Origin: Cyclobacterium sp.
GTDB taxonomy: Bacteria > Bacteroidota > Bacteroidia > Cytophagales > Cyclobacteriaceae
NCBI RefSeq assembly: GCF_014762705.1
Contig: NZ_JABURL010000096.1
Location: 1 to 51,176 of the forward strand
Direction of reading: 5' to 3'
DNA: 51,176 bases
Position numbers and translations under genes: made by a program
Shown: positions 25,734 through 35,155 of the stretch, in pieces
How the letters are laid out: each line of letters opens with the position of its first letter
Position numbering within the stretch: position 1 is the first letter of the stretch
The notes under the pieces: generated by a model
Seen by the model: only the letters and a program-made list of their open reading frames with translations
What the model was told of the DNA's origin: nothing
Databases searched by the model: none

Positions 25734-27566
25734 ATGAATACCTATTTGCGAATACTTGCCTATGCCCGTCCATACAGGCGGTATTTTCCCATTTATATAC
25801 TCTATGCCCTGTTGGCCATTGTTTTTGGTTTGCTGAACTTCACTTTGTTGAAGCCACTTTTCGATGTGATATTTGAACAGGTTGGGCCAGACGAATTGCA
25901 GGAATACAGCACCAGGCCTGAATTTTCCTTTTCCCTGCAATATTTCATGCACCTGTTTAACCATTATTTTCTGGAAATAGCGACCATTTATGGGAAATTT
26001 GGCACACTGGTTTATGTTTGTATCATTATTGTAATTTCGGTTTTTTTAAGTAATCTATTTGCCTACCTGTCGGGAGTGGTCCTGGCAAGGGTTAGGGCAG
26101 ATATCATTCAGGGTATGCGTATCCATATTTTCAATGCGGTCAGCAACATGCACCTGGGATACTTCTCTGATGAGCGAAAGGGAGATTTAATTTCCAAAAT
26201 GACCAACGATATTCAGGAAGTGGAAAACAGTATCGTGCAATCTTTGCGGGTAGTGTTCAAGGAGCCGGTTACTGTTGTACTTTATTTTGCGGTGCTCTTT
26301 TTTATGTCAGTGCAGCTCACCTTATTTACCATATTGCTTATTCCGGTTTCAGGGGCAGTAATTGGCTATGTGACCAAGAGGTTGAAAAAAACCGCTGAGC
26401 AAAGCCAGGAGTCACTGGGAAGAATTGTTAATATTCTGGACGAAACGATTGGTGGGATGAGGGTGGTAAAGGCTTTTGGTGCAAGAAAATTTGTGCAGGA
26501 TAAATTTGAATCAGAAACAGCGCATTACGCCAATGTAAATGTTGCCATGGCCCGGAAATATGAATTGGCTTCACCTATCAGTCAATTTCTTGGCGTGTCT
26601 GTAGTGGCAGGGATCCTTTTATACGGAGGTAATCTGGTATTGAACAATACCTCTTCGTTAAGTGCCAGTGAATTCATTGCCTACATCATCCTGTTTACCC
26701 AGGTTTTGAACCCGGCCAAAGAAATTTCAAGAGCTCTCAGCAGTATACAGCGTGGTTTGGCCTCCGCCAGAAGAATTTTCGGAGTGGTGGATGCCAGGCC
26801 AAAGATAGCGGATGAACCTGATGCCAAAAATCTGTCGGGATTTTCTGATTCGGTTGTTTTTGAGAATGTGGGTTTCGCCTATCAGGAATCTTTTGTATTG
26901 AAGGATATTAATTTTGAACTCAAAAAAGGAAAAACAATCGCTCTGGTGGGGCCTTCCGGTGGGGGGAAATCCACTTTAGCCGACCTGTTGCCGCGATTTT
27001 ATGATCCCACAGCAGGTCTGATCAAAATTGATGGAATGGATTTGAAAACCTTAAAGATTAATGACATCCGCAAAATCATGGGTATCGTAACCCAGGAATC
27101 CATTTTATTCAATGATACGGTATTTAATAATATTGCCTTTGGTATGCAGGGAGTTGCTCCCGAAAATGTGGAGAAGGCAGCATCCATAGCCAATGCCCAT
27201 GATTTTATCATGGAGCTGGAGCAGGGATACCAAACTACCATAGGGGAAAGGGGAACGAAATTATCCGGGGGACAGCGGCAGCGCCTGAGTATTGCCAGGG
27301 CGGTTTTAAAAAACCCGGATATTTTGATTTTGGATGAGGCCACATCTGCTCTGGATACGGCTTCCGAACGGTTGGTTCAAGAGGCATTGGCCAATTTAAT
27401 GGCAAATAGAACATCTCTGGTGATTGCCCATAGGCTGAGTACCATTCAACATGCGGATGAAATTTTGGTGATTGACGGAGGAAAAATAGTAGAAAGAGGC
27501 ACCCATGAGGAATTGATTCTGGAAAATGGATTGTACAATAAACTTTCCCAAATGCAGTCTGTTTAG
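25734..27566 (+). CDS. ABC transporter half-molecule, MsbA-like lipid exporter type
   Basis: A 610-residue fused permease and ATPase. Six transmembrane segments occupy residues 1-320, then a nucleotide-binding domain follows with Walker A GPSGGGKST (about 405), signature LSGGQRQR (about 510), Walker B ILILDEATSALD (about 531) and H-loop AHRLST (about 565). The order and the intact signature are as in MsbA, which flips lipid A as a homodimer; drug or peptide export is possible too. Its substrate is not identified. It is followed 34 bases later by a small membrane protein, possibly in the same transcript. Confidence 0.93.
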   Translation: MNTYLRILAYARPYRRYFPIYILYALLAIVFGLLNFTLLKPLFDVIFEQVGPDELQEYSTRPEFSFSLQYFMHLFNHYFLEIATIYGKFGTLVYVCIIIVISVFLSNLFAYLSGVVLARVRADIIQGMRIHIFNAVSNMHLGYFSDERKGDLISKMTNDIQEVENSIVQSLRVVFKEPVTVVLYFAVLFFMSVQLTLFTILLIPVSGAVIGYVTKRLKKTAEQSQESLGRIVNILDETIGGMRVVKAFGARKFVQDKFESETAHYANVNVAMARKYELASPISQFLGVSVVAGILLYGGNLVLNNTSSLSASEFIAYIILFTQVLNPAKEISRALSSIQRGLASARRIFGVVDARPKIADEPDAKNLSGFSDSVVFENVGFAYQESFVLKDINFELKKGKTIALVGPSGGGKSTLADLLPRFYDPTAGLIKIDGMDLKTLKINDIRKIMGIVTQESILFNDTVFNNIAFGMQGVAPENVEKAASIANAHDFIMELEQGYQTTIGERGTKLSGGQRQRLSIARAVLKNPDILILDEATSALDTASERLVQEALANLMANRTSLVIAHRLSTIQHADEILVIDGGKIVERGTHEELILENGLYNKLSQMQSV

Positions 27567-27600
27567 TATATTGTGTTTAGAAACCCTAATCAAAAGTTTT

Positions 27601-27954
27601 ATGAAAAAAGTCAACAGCATATTTCAGCTTTTAACCGCATTGTTTTTTGGCCTCGGCCTGGTTTATTTTCTGACCTATGAAAGAATGTGGAGTGGAAGTC
27701 CGGAGGCAGGGGAAGTAGTATCCTGGTTGTTGGCAGGTTTGGTGGTGTACCTGATTACCTGGGGGACAGGCTGGGGGCATACCAGTAGTTTAGACAGCAG
27801 GATCAGGAAGTTGGAATTGGAAAAGAAAGAGTTAAAAGCCATGGTTTTTGATTTGGAAAGAGGGGTGAAAATGGGACAGTTGGACAAAAAAATCGAAGAG
27901 CAGCCGGATGAAAAAGATTCTTCTTCCATAAAGCCCAGGGAAAATTTTAAATAA
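27601..27954 (+). CDS. Small two-helix membrane protein with coiled-coil tail
   Basis: A 117-residue protein starting at the ATG at 27601; the open frame extends further left but overlaps the ABC gene. Two transmembrane segments lie at about residues 8-24 and 40-56. A charged heptad region follows (LDSRIRKLELEKKELKAMV), then a Glu/Asp/Ser-rich tail that is probably disordered. No family is recognised. Overall it resembles small LapA-like inner-membrane proteins, but that is only a likeness in layout. It follows the MsbA-like gene by 34 bases and precedes comM by 53. Confidence 0.7.
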   Translation: MKKVNSIFQLLTALFFGLGLVYFLTYERMWSGSPEAGEVVSWLLAGLVVYLITWGTGWGHTSSLDSRIRKLELEKKELKAMVFDLERGVKMGQLDKKIEEQPDEKDSSSIKPRENFK

Positions 27955-28007
27955 CAGTCCAATTTTGATGTTGGCCTGAATCAAGTTTTTCAATTGAAGC
28001 CGTAGCT

Positions 28008-29546
28008 ATGGTAGCCAAGACTTTTGGAAGTGCAGTATCCGGAGTAGACGCCAACCTGATCACTATTGAAGTCAATGTGGGTCAGGGTACCAGTTTTTTT
28101 ATGGTGGGACTTCCGGATAGTGCCGTTAAGGAGAGTCAGCAGCGGGTAGAATCATCGTTAAAATTTTACAATTTCCGCATGCCGCGGCAGAAAGTGGTCA
28201 TCAATCTTGCTCCTGCAGATATCAGAAAAGAGGGATCTTCCTATGACCTTCCCATTGCCATGGGTATTTTGCAGGCTTCAGAACAAGCCTTTTTCCCCGC
28301 ATTGGGAGAATACGTCATCATGGGAGAGTTGTCTCTGGATGGAAAGCTGCGTTCCATAAAAGGCGTACTGCCTATTGCCATTGAAGCCAGGAAAAGAGGC
28401 TTTAAGGGGTTTATTTTGCCAAAGGAAAACGCCAAAGAGGCCTCAATAGTCAATAAACTGGACATTATTGGTGTGGAATCCCTGCAGGATGCCATTCACT
28501 TTATGGAAGGGAAGGAGGATATTCCGCCGCTGGTGACGGATACCAGAAATATTTTTTATCATTCCATGGAGGATTATGCCTTCGATTTTGCAGATGTACA
28601 GGGTCAGGAAAATATCAAAAGAGCCATGGAAATTGCCGCAGCAGGTGGCCACAATGTCATCATGATTGGTCCACCGGGTGCAGGAAAAACCATGTTGGCC
28701 AAAAGGTTGCCTTCCATTTTGCCTCCCCTTAGCCTACAGGAGGCTCTGGAGACAACAAAAATTCATTCTGTGGCGGGGAAGTTGGGGGTGGAGGCTTCTT
28801 TGGTGGCCCAGCGTCCATTTCGCTCTCCCCATCATACCATTAGTGATGTAGCTCTGGTAGGAGGGGGCGGTAATCCCCAGCCAGGCGAGATTTCCCTTTC
28901 CCACAATGGGGTACTCTTCCTGGATGAGTTGCCTGAATTCAAACGGACCGTGCTGGAAGTAATGCGCCAGCCGCTTGAGGAACGTAAAGTAACCATTTCA
29001 AGAGCTAAAATTTCTGTGGATTTCCCGGCTAATTTTATGCTGATAGCCAGTATGAACCCCTGTCCCTGCGGGTTTTATAACCATCCTGATAAGGAATGTG
29101 TGTGCGGGCCAGGTGTGGTTCAGAAATACCTCAATAAAGTAAGCGGACCACTACTGGACAGAATAGACCTGCATGTGGAGGTCACACCAGTTAATTTTGA
29201 TGAAATGACTTCCGAAGGGAAATCAGAGTCAAGCAAATCCATCAGGGAAAGGGTAACCAAAGCCAGAGAGTTACAACTGGCCAGGTTTAACGATAGCCCT
29301 GAGGTACACTGCAATGCGATGATGCCGTCTCATACGGTTAAGGAAGTTTGTAAAATCAATCAGGCAGGCAAAACGCTTCTGAAAACAGCAATGGAAAGAT
29401 TGGGGCTTTCTGCCCGGGCTTATGACCGGATTTTAAAAGTATCGAGAACGATTGCGGATTTGGCCGGAGCGGAAGAAATCAGGGTGGAGCACCTGGCTGA
29501 AGCCATTCAATACCGCAGCCTGGACAGGGAAGGTTGGGCAGGTTAA
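28008..29546 (+). CDS. YifB/ComM-family AAA+ ATPase (Mg-chelatase-like)
   Basis: A 512-residue protein. The N-terminal ~190 residues form the Lon-like ChlI domain (VGLPDSAVKESQQRV, VVINLAPADIRKEGSSYDLP). The AAA+ core follows, with Walker A GPPGAGKTM near residue 220, Walker B VLFLDELPEF, and a cysteine cluster near 350-370 (NPCPCGFYNH and ECVCGPG) that may bind zinc. A helical lid closes the protein (LGLSARAYDRILKVSRTIADL). In naturally competent bacteria ComM helps branch migration of incoming DNA. Length and domain order are typical. Confidence 0.93.
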   Translation: MVAKTFGSAVSGVDANLITIEVNVGQGTSFFMVGLPDSAVKESQQRVESSLKFYNFRMPRQKVVINLAPADIRKEGSSYDLPIAMGILQASEQAFFPALGEYVIMGELSLDGKLRSIKGVLPIAIEARKRGFKGFILPKENAKEASIVNKLDIIGVESLQDAIHFMEGKEDIPPLVTDTRNIFYHSMEDYAFDFADVQGQENIKRAMEIAAAGGHNVIMIGPPGAGKTMLAKRLPSILPPLSLQEALETTKIHSVAGKLGVEASLVAQRPFRSPHHTISDVALVGGGGNPQPGEISLSHNGVLFLDELPEFKRTVLEVMRQPLEERKVTISRAKISVDFPANFMLIASMNPCPCGFYNHPDKECVCGPGVVQKYLNKVSGPLLDRIDLHVEVTPVNFDEMTSEGKSESSKSIRERVTKARELQLARFNDSPEVHCNAMMPSHTVKEVCKINQAGKTLLKTAMERLGLSARAYDRILKVSRTIADLAGAEEIRVEHLAEAIQYRSLDREGWAG

Positions 29547-29605
29547 CCAACTGATCATCTTGATTATTTGGGCTGAATCACTATGGATTGTATTCCTTAT
29601 TTGCC

Positions 29606-29613
29606 TATATTTG
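29606..29613 (+). promoter_or_regulatory. Possible -7 element for the second bactofilin gene
   Basis: TATATTTG matches TAnnTTTG exactly, but the nearest TTG (29588-29590) is only 15 bp upstream, so the -33 part is weak. The leader would be about 75 bases. Confidence 0.35.
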
Positions 29614-29692
29614 CTCCGCCTACTGGTTGTTTGTTACTGATACTATAGGGGTTAAATATTGGTATTAAAGATAAAAATGAGCAGTTGATTTT

Positions 29693-30160
29693 ATGTGGAC
29701 CAAAGAACGAAAAATTCAGGATGAGATGGAAATGGCTAGCGCAACTTCAGTTTTTGCACCGGGATTGAGTATCAAAGGTAATGTAGAGGCAAGCAGTGAT
29801 ATCCGGATTGAAGGAGAAATCGCAGGAGATGTCACCACCGGTAGAAAGGTGATTGTTGGTGTTTCCGGCAAAATCACCGGTAATATCAAAGCCTCAGAGG
29901 TCTGTGTGATGGGGGAGGTCTTGGGAGATATTTTTGTACAGGATCTTGCCAGGTTTACCGCCGAAGCCAGGATGAAAGGAAACGTTTATTCAGGAAAAAT
30001 TGAAATCGAATCAGGAGCGGATATGGAAGTGACCCTCTCCAAACCAAAGAAAAGTAGTGCAAACTTTACCCTTCCTTCCACAGAAAATCAGGCTAAACCC
30101 GCAGAAAACAAGGATACAACCAAAAAAACCGGAAAGGAAATGGTCAGAATGGATCATTAA
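29693..30160 (+). CDS. Second bactofilin
   Basis: A 155-residue protein. The bactofilin core (about residues 20-110) has the regular beta-rung pattern (SIKGNVEASSDIRIEGEIAG, VIVGVSGKITGNIKASEVCV, MGEVLGDIFVQ), and a Lys/Thr-rich tail of about 40 residues follows. It is a paralogue of the protein at 14913 but has a shorter, more basic tail. It stands alone in its direction. Its stop codon shares the four bases TTAA with the stop of the convergent PLP enzyme gene at 30157. Confidence 0.92.
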   Translation: MWTKERKIQDEMEMASATSVFAPGLSIKGNVEASSDIRIEGEIAGDVTTGRKVIVGVSGKITGNIKASEVCVMGEVLGDIFVQDLARFTAEARMKGNVYSGKIEIESGADMEVTLSKPKKSSANFTLPSTENQAKPAENKDTTKKTGKEMVRMDH

Positions 30161-31263
30161 AATTGGCCCAGGGCCTGCTCCAGGTCTTCCAATAGATCCT
30201 CAATATTTTCTATCCCTACTGACATCCTGATTAACTGTTCGGGAATTCCGGGAACTACCCCTTGTACCCTGGATCGTCTTTCAATCAGACTTTCAACTCC
30301 CCCCAGACTGGTGGCATTGGTAAAATAATGCAATTTGTCAATCAGCTTATCCGCATCTGCTGCATTGCCCTTGATGACAAAAGACAACATCCCCCCAAAA
30401 CCCTGCATTTGAGAATTGGCGATCAGGTGCCCATCATGTTTTTCCAAACCAGGATAATAAACTTTTTCCACAAAAGGATGTTGGTCTAAAAAAGTGGCAA
30501 TTTTTGCTGCATTGGCAGCATGGGCCTTCATGCGATAGGGCAAGGTTTTGATGCTTCTGGTCAGGAAATAGGTATCAAAAGGAGAGGGTACAGCTCCTGC
30601 CAGAGCCTGTACATTTTTGATTTGCTTCCAAAAATCATCTTTTTCTTTGGTGATTAAAATACCTCCGACCAGGTCACTGTGTCCCCCAATGTATTTGGTA
30701 CTGCTGTGCATCACCAAATCCGCCCCCAAACCAAGTGGTTGCTGGAAAACAGGGCTCGCAAAAGTGCTGTCGCACACTACTCTAATGCCATGCTTTTTGG
30801 CTTTTTTTGACAACTTTTGGATATCAGAAATTTTTAACAGCGGATTTGAGGGGGTTTCGATCCATAGCAATTGGGTATTTTCACGAATGGCATCCGAAAG
30901 TAATTCAGGCTTTGTGAGGTCAATAAAGTCTACTTCAATTTTTTGATTGAAAACTGTCAGGAGGAGGGATTTCAAGCCATGATACATATCGTCTGGTGCG
31001 ATCATATGCGATCCTGCGGGTAAGGCCTGAAATACTGCATTAGCGGCAGCATTTCCAGAGGAAAAGGCCGCTGCATCATTGCCTTTTTCCAATGCGGCAA
31101 GCACGGTTTCCAATGACTTTCGGTTTGGGTTTTCCAGCCTGCTGTAAACCATGGATCCTTCCTGGTGGCCGAAGGTACTGGACAGGGTAATGGGTTGAAT
31201 GACCGGATTTAAAGGATCATTGACGATGTTTCCCCCGTGGATGGCAATGGTTTCTGTTTTCAT
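30157..31263 (-). CDS. Cys/Met-metabolism PLP enzyme (cystathionine gamma-synthase or gamma-lyase type)
   Basis: A 368-residue PLP-dependent enzyme starting at 31263 (MKTETIAIHGG); an upstream ATG adds 12 poorly conserved residues. Family features are YSRLENPNRKSLE, the PLP pocket CDSTFASPVFQQP, the lysine-containing MHSSTKYIGGHSDLVGG, and SLGGVESLIERRS near the end. It could be a cystathionine synthase, a gamma-lyase or a methionine gamma-lyase; the sequence alone does not decide. It lies 61 bases downstream of the DUF4293 gene and shares its stop with the second bactofilin gene. Confidence 0.9.
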   Translation of the reverse strand: MKTETIAIHGGNIVNDPLNPVIQPITLSSTFGHQEGSMVYSRLENPNRKSLETVLAALEKGNDAAAFSSGNAAANAVFQALPAGSHMIAPDDMYHGLKSLLLTVFNQKIEVDFIDLTKPELLSDAIRENTQLLWIETPSNPLLKISDIQKLSKKAKKHGIRVVCDSTFASPVFQQPLGLGADLVMHSSTKYIGGHSDLVGGILITKEKDDFWKQIKNVQALAGAVPSPFDTYFLTRSIKTLPYRMKAHAANAAKIATFLDQHPFVEKVYYPGLEKHDGHLIANSQMQGFGGMLSFVIKGNAADADKLIDKLHYFTNATSLGGVESLIERRSRVQGVVPGIPEQLIRMSVGIENIEDLLEDLEQALGQF

Positions 31264-31324
31264 TTCAATTTGTTTATTCCGGTTGAAGATTCTTGCCAAA
31301 TGCCCATTTCAGGAAAATGTCAAA

Positions 31325-31804
31325 TCACCTGATTCTGTCCACCGAACGGATAAGCATTTCATCCTTTCGTATAAAACGGTTGGCAACCAAATTCATTATC
31401 AGGGCAAACGCTATGGCATAAAAACCCAGAACAAATGAGCCGCTAACCGCAGGATTAAAATCTTCATTGGCTTTAAAGCTGGTGTATACCACCAAGCCTA
31501 AAGTCAGACCCATTAGCAAGGCATTGATCATGTTAAGCATCAGCTGTTTTTTTCTGTTTTTAAATTGCAGCATGCTAAAAATGGCGATAACTGCCGCCAA
31601 TAGTGCCAGAATTCCAATGTAGATATTACTGGATTGAGAAAGGGTGTTTTTCTGGGGCAGCTCACTGATAGTAATCTGCCATGCGGTCATTTCCATATAT
31701 TGGTTTCCCATTGCATTTACCTGCAACCAGATCGGGGTAGCCACAGCAGCGATCATGGCGATAGCCACGAGAAGTAGAAATAGGGTCTGAATTCTTTGAA
31801 TCAT
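31325..31804 (-). CDS. DUF4293 family membrane protein
   Basis: A 159-residue inner-membrane protein starting at 31804 (MIQRIQTLFLLLVAIAMI); the longer open frame runs into the truA promoter and gives an unlikely N-terminus. Four hydrophobic segments lie at about residues 6-26, 58-78, 90-108 and 118-138. The start MIQRIQTLFLLL and a short periplasmic-like loop after TM1 are typical of DUF4293, a Bacteroidota family of unknown role. truA is divergent, its start 102 bases away. The PLP enzyme gene lies downstream. Confidence 0.85.
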   Translation of the reverse strand: MIQRIQTLFLLLVAIAMIAAVATPIWLQVNAMGNQYMEMTAWQITISELPQKNTLSQSSNIYIGILALLAAVIAIFSMLQFKNRKKQLMLNMINALLMGLTLGLVVYTSFKANEDFNPAVSGSFVLGFYAIAFALIMNLVANRFIRKDEMLIRSVDRIR

Positions 31805-31870
31805 GTTATTAATCTTTTGACAAAGAAAACGGGTTATTTGATTTTTCGCAAGGAATACCTTAAATCTGAC

Positions 31871-31898
31871 TTGATCTGTGGGTATATTTTTATCTTTG
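31871..31898 (+). promoter_or_regulatory. Promoter of truA with very short leader
   Basis: TATCTTTG (31891-31898) matches the -7 consensus exactly, and TTG (31871-31873) lies 17 bp upstream. The truA ATG is at 31907, so the predicted transcript would have a leader of only a few bases. Confidence 0.6.
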
Positions 31899-31906
31899 CG
31901 TCTGAA

Positions 31907-32662
31907 ATGAATGACTTCAAACGCTATTTTATCGAGCTTGCCTACAATGGCACAAATTACCATGGATGGCAAATGCAGAAAAATGCTGTTTCAGTACAGG
32001 AGAAATTACAAGAATCCTTATCCCTGCTTTTTCGGAAACCAATTGGGATAATGGGAAGCGGAAGGACAGATACCGGCGTGCATGCCAAACAGCAATTTGC
32101 TCATTTTGATTTTGACGGAGAAATGAGGAAGGGGGAATTTTTAAAGAGAATAAATGGTTTATTGCCAGGTGACATAGCGGTATTTGATGTGTCACCAGTT
32201 ACACACAAAGCGCATGCGAGGTTTGATGCGACCTGGAGGAGGTACGAGTACCACATTACTTTCAGAAAAGATCCATTTCAGACCGGAAAGGCATGGCATT
32301 GTTATTATGATCTGGATGTTTCAAAAATGGAATCCGTTTCCAAACTATTATTGGGATACCAGAACTTTGAATGTTTCAGCAAAACAAAGACTGACGTCAA
32401 GAGTTTTGATTGTGAAATAAAAGAAGCCTTTTGGGAACAAACAAGCCATGGATTGATATTTCATATCAAAGCAAATAGGTTTTTGCGCGGTATGGTGAGG
32501 GCAATTGTGGGAACCTTAATCAAAGTGGGTCGGGATCAATTGGACAAGGAACAATTTGTCTCCATCATTGTGGGCAAAGACAGGTCAAGGGCTGGAATAG
32601 CTGCCCCTGCACATGGGCTATATTTAAGTGAGGTCAATTATCCTGAAATTATTTTTAAGTAA
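31907..32662 (+). CDS. truA: tRNA pseudouridine synthase A
   Basis: A 251-residue enzyme that makes pseudouridine at positions 38-40 of tRNA. The start at 31907 (MNDFKRYFIELAYNGTNYHG) is the normal TruA start; the open frame extends 37 codons upstream, across the promoter. The catalytic Asp lies in MGSGRTDTGVHAKQQ. Further motifs are GLLPGDIAVFDV, FDATWRRYEYHI and ANRFLRGMVRAIVGTL. Length is usual. The following ABC transporter gene starts 11 bases after its stop. Confidence 0.96.
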   Translation: MNDFKRYFIELAYNGTNYHGWQMQKNAVSVQEKLQESLSLLFRKPIGIMGSGRTDTGVHAKQQFAHFDFDGEMRKGEFLKRINGLLPGDIAVFDVSPVTHKAHARFDATWRRYEYHITFRKDPFQTGKAWHCYYDLDVSKMESVSKLLLGYQNFECFSKTKTDVKSFDCEIKEAFWEQTSHGLIFHIKANRFLRGMVRAIVGTLIKVGRDQLDKEQFVSIIVGKDRSRAGIAAPAHGLYLSEVNYPEIIFK

Positions 32663-32673
32663 ACTATAGCACT

Positions 32674-34449
32674 TTGGGACTGGGAAAAGAAAATGTAAAA
32701 AGCGGTGATATCATTGATACCAAAGTTTTGAAAAAACTGTATCAATTTGTTAACCCGTATAAACAGCGGTTTTATTTTTTGGTTGTGCTTACCCTGCTAT
32801 TAGCTGTGTTGGCACCAACAAGGCCGCTATTGATTCAAATTGCCATAGATGATTACGTGGCTTTAGGGGATGCAGATGGTCTTTTGACCATGATGTACTT
32901 TTTGGTGGGGCTTTTGGTTTTGCATGCTTTGGTGCAATTTGGCCACACTTATTTGTCCGGATGGATCGGCCAGGTGATCATCAGGGATATCAGGATCAAA
33001 CTTTACAGGCACCTGCTTAAAATGCGATTAAAGTATTTTGACAATACCCCCATAGGTCGACTGGTTACCAGAAATATATCCGATGTGGAAACGCTCTCAG
33101 ATGTATTCAGTCAGGGTCTTGCAGAAATTATCGGAGATCTTTTGCAGTTGGTATCTATTCTGGCAGTCATGTTCTATGTGGACTGGAAACTTACCCTGGT
33201 CAGTTTGTGTACCCTGCCACTGTTGATCATATCCACCTATGTTTTCAAGGAGAAGGTTAAAGTGTCCTTTAATGATGTGAGGAATGCTGTATCCAATTTA
33301 AATTCTTTTTTGCAGGAACACATCACCGGGATGAATATCATTCAGGTATTTAACAGGGAAGACAGGGAGTACGAAAAATTTAAGGCAATTAATAAAGAGC
33401 ACCGGCAGGCTCATCTGAAATCGGTATTGTATTACTCCATATATTATCCTGTGGCGGAAATTATCCAGGCCATAGGTATTGGGTTGGTAGTCTGGTATGG
33501 TGCGACAGGAGTTTTCGACATGCAGTTGAAAGTAGGCGTCCTGATTTCTTTTATCATGTATCTTCAGCTCTTTTTTAGGCCCATCCGCATGATAGCCGAT
33601 AGGTTCAATACTTTGCAGATGGGAGTGGTAAGTTCATCCAGGATTTTTAATATCCTGGAAAATGACGAGCAAATCCCCAATGAGGGCACGCATACTCCTG
33701 AGAAGATCAAAGGGAATATTTCTTTTGAAAAGGTATGGTTTGCCTACGAAAAGGAGGATTGGGTACTGAAAGATATCAGCTTTAATGTCCGTCATGGAGA
33801 AACCATTGCTTTGGTGGGTGCCACTGGCGCTGGGAAATCATCAACCATTAACCTGATCAGCAGGTTTTATGATATCAACAAGGGACAGATTAAAATAGAT
33901 GGAGCACCAATATCTTTTTTTGAACTTTCTACATTAAGAAAACATGTCGGAGTGGTATTACAGGATGTATTTCTTTTTTCAGATACCATATTTCAGAACA
34001 TCACGCTGGGGAACCCTGATATTTCCAAAGAGCAGGTATTGTATGCAGCAGATTTGGTAGGTGCCAGAAAGTTTATAGAAAGACTTCCCGGAGGCTTGGA
34101 CTATGATGTAAAAGAGAGAGGTGGCACCTTGTCTGTGGGGCAAAGACAGCTTATTTCTTTCGTTAGGGCCATGGTGTATGATCCGGAAATCATCATTCTG
34201 GATGAGGCCACTTCTTCGGTAGATACGGAAACTGAAGAGATGATTCAGGCTGCCATTGAGAAAATGATGCAGGGAAGAACCTCCATTATTATTGCCCACA
34301 GACTTTCCACCATCCAAAAAGCCCAAAAAATAATTGTATTGAACAAGGGGGAAATTGTGGAAGAGGGTACGCACGATAAATTACTGAAACTGGATGGCTA
34401 TTATGCGCAGCTTCACCAGATGCAACTGAAGACAATGGTAATTGGCTGA
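32674..34449 (+). CDS. ABC transporter half-molecule, MdlB-like, with TTG start
   Basis: A 591-residue fused permease-ATPase. Six transmembrane segments span residues 20-310, and the ATPase has Walker A GATGAGKSS (about 381), signature LSVGQRQ (about 485, Gly replaced by Val as in MdlB), Walker B IIILDEATSS (about 507) and H-loop AHRLST (about 541). The start is unusual. The frame is open only from 32659, contains no ATG until after TM2, and the first plausible start is TTG at 32674, which gives the family's N-terminal KSGDIIDTKVLKKLYQFV segment. Transport substrate is unknown. It may work as homodimer or with a partner. Confidence 0.92.
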   Translation: MGLGKENVKSGDIIDTKVLKKLYQFVNPYKQRFYFLVVLTLLLAVLAPTRPLLIQIAIDDYVALGDADGLLTMMYFLVGLLVLHALVQFGHTYLSGWIGQVIIRDIRIKLYRHLLKMRLKYFDNTPIGRLVTRNISDVETLSDVFSQGLAEIIGDLLQLVSILAVMFYVDWKLTLVSLCTLPLLIISTYVFKEKVKVSFNDVRNAVSNLNSFLQEHITGMNIIQVFNREDREYEKFKAINKEHRQAHLKSVLYYSIYYPVAEIIQAIGIGLVVWYGATGVFDMQLKVGVLISFIMYLQLFFRPIRMIADRFNTLQMGVVSSSRIFNILENDEQIPNEGTHTPEKIKGNISFEKVWFAYEKEDWVLKDISFNVRHGETIALVGATGAGKSSTINLISRFYDINKGQIKIDGAPISFFELSTLRKHVGVVLQDVFLFSDTIFQNITLGNPDISKEQVLYAADLVGARKFIERLPGGLDYDVKERGGTLSVGQRQLISFVRAMVYDPEIIILDEATSSVDTETEEMIQAAIEKMMQGRTSIIIAHRLSTIQKAQKIIVLNKGEIVEEGTHDKLLKLDGYYAQLHQMQLKTMVIG

Positions 34450-34562
34450 TTTTTTGATTGCTGTGCTGAGGCTGAAAAAAGTTTTGTAATGGCCTGTAAC
34501 ATCCCTCTTCAATGCTTCGTTGCAAGAGAAGTTAATGTAAATAAATTCGATTGGTATCGCTC

Positions 34563-35150
34563 ATGAAACATCTCTTTTTTCTTGCTCTGATGATCGCAGG
34601 GTATAGTGGTTTTGCACAACAACATCAGGTAGGGCTAAGGTTGGGAGACCCCTACGGGATTTCGTTTAAAACAGCATTAAGTCAGCAATATGCTGCCGAG
34701 GTAATCCTTGGAAGGGGAAGTCCGAACAGCAGCCAGTATTACAGAAGGACCTTTGAACAAAGCAAGCCCCTAAGCTCCGCCATTTACGACGGGCAACAAG
34801 TATCAGGAGCTTTTTCCTTGCAGGCAAGACTATCTTATGAGGAGTCGCTGAACGGGGAATTTGATATTGTGGAGGGTAATTTAAAGGGCTTTGCAGGAAT
34901 CGGGCTACAGTTGAGAAGTGTAGCCCTCAGTTATTTTTACCATACGCCAAATCCGGGGGACATTCCATTGGGAAGAGTTGAAGAGAGGTCAGATATTGAT
35001 TTTGGCCCGGAAGGTTTTATTGGGGCCTCTTATTTGTTTGAAGATTTGCCAGTCGTTGTTTTTGCCGAAATGGGGCTTTTCATGGAACTAATAAACCGAT
35101 TAGGCCATTTGAAGGTGCAAGGAGCCCTTGGTGCCCGGTATAGATTTTAA
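34563..35150 (+). CDS. Outer-membrane-type protein of unknown function
   Basis: A 195-residue protein starting at the ATG at 34563; the frame reaches a TTG 12 bases further left. It has a signal peptide (MKHLFFLALMIAGYSGFAQQ). The mature part consists of alternating hydrophobic strands (HQVGLRLGDPYGISFKTAL, SLQARLSYEE, GASYLFEDLPVVVFAEMG) and ends in GARYRF, with the terminal Phe of barrel proteins. It would make a small eight-stranded barrel. No named family is recognised. The next gene follows after five bases, so the two probably form an operon. Confidence 0.75.
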   Translation: MKHLFFLALMIAGYSGFAQQHQVGLRLGDPYGISFKTALSQQYAAEVILGRGSPNSSQYYRRTFEQSKPLSSAIYDGQQVSGAFSLQARLSYEESLNGEFDIVEGNLKGFAGIGLQLRSVALSYFYHTPNPGDIPLGRVEERSDIDFGPEGFIGASYLFEDLPVVVFAEMGLFMELINRLGHLKVQGALGARYRF

Positions 35151-35155
35151 AAATC

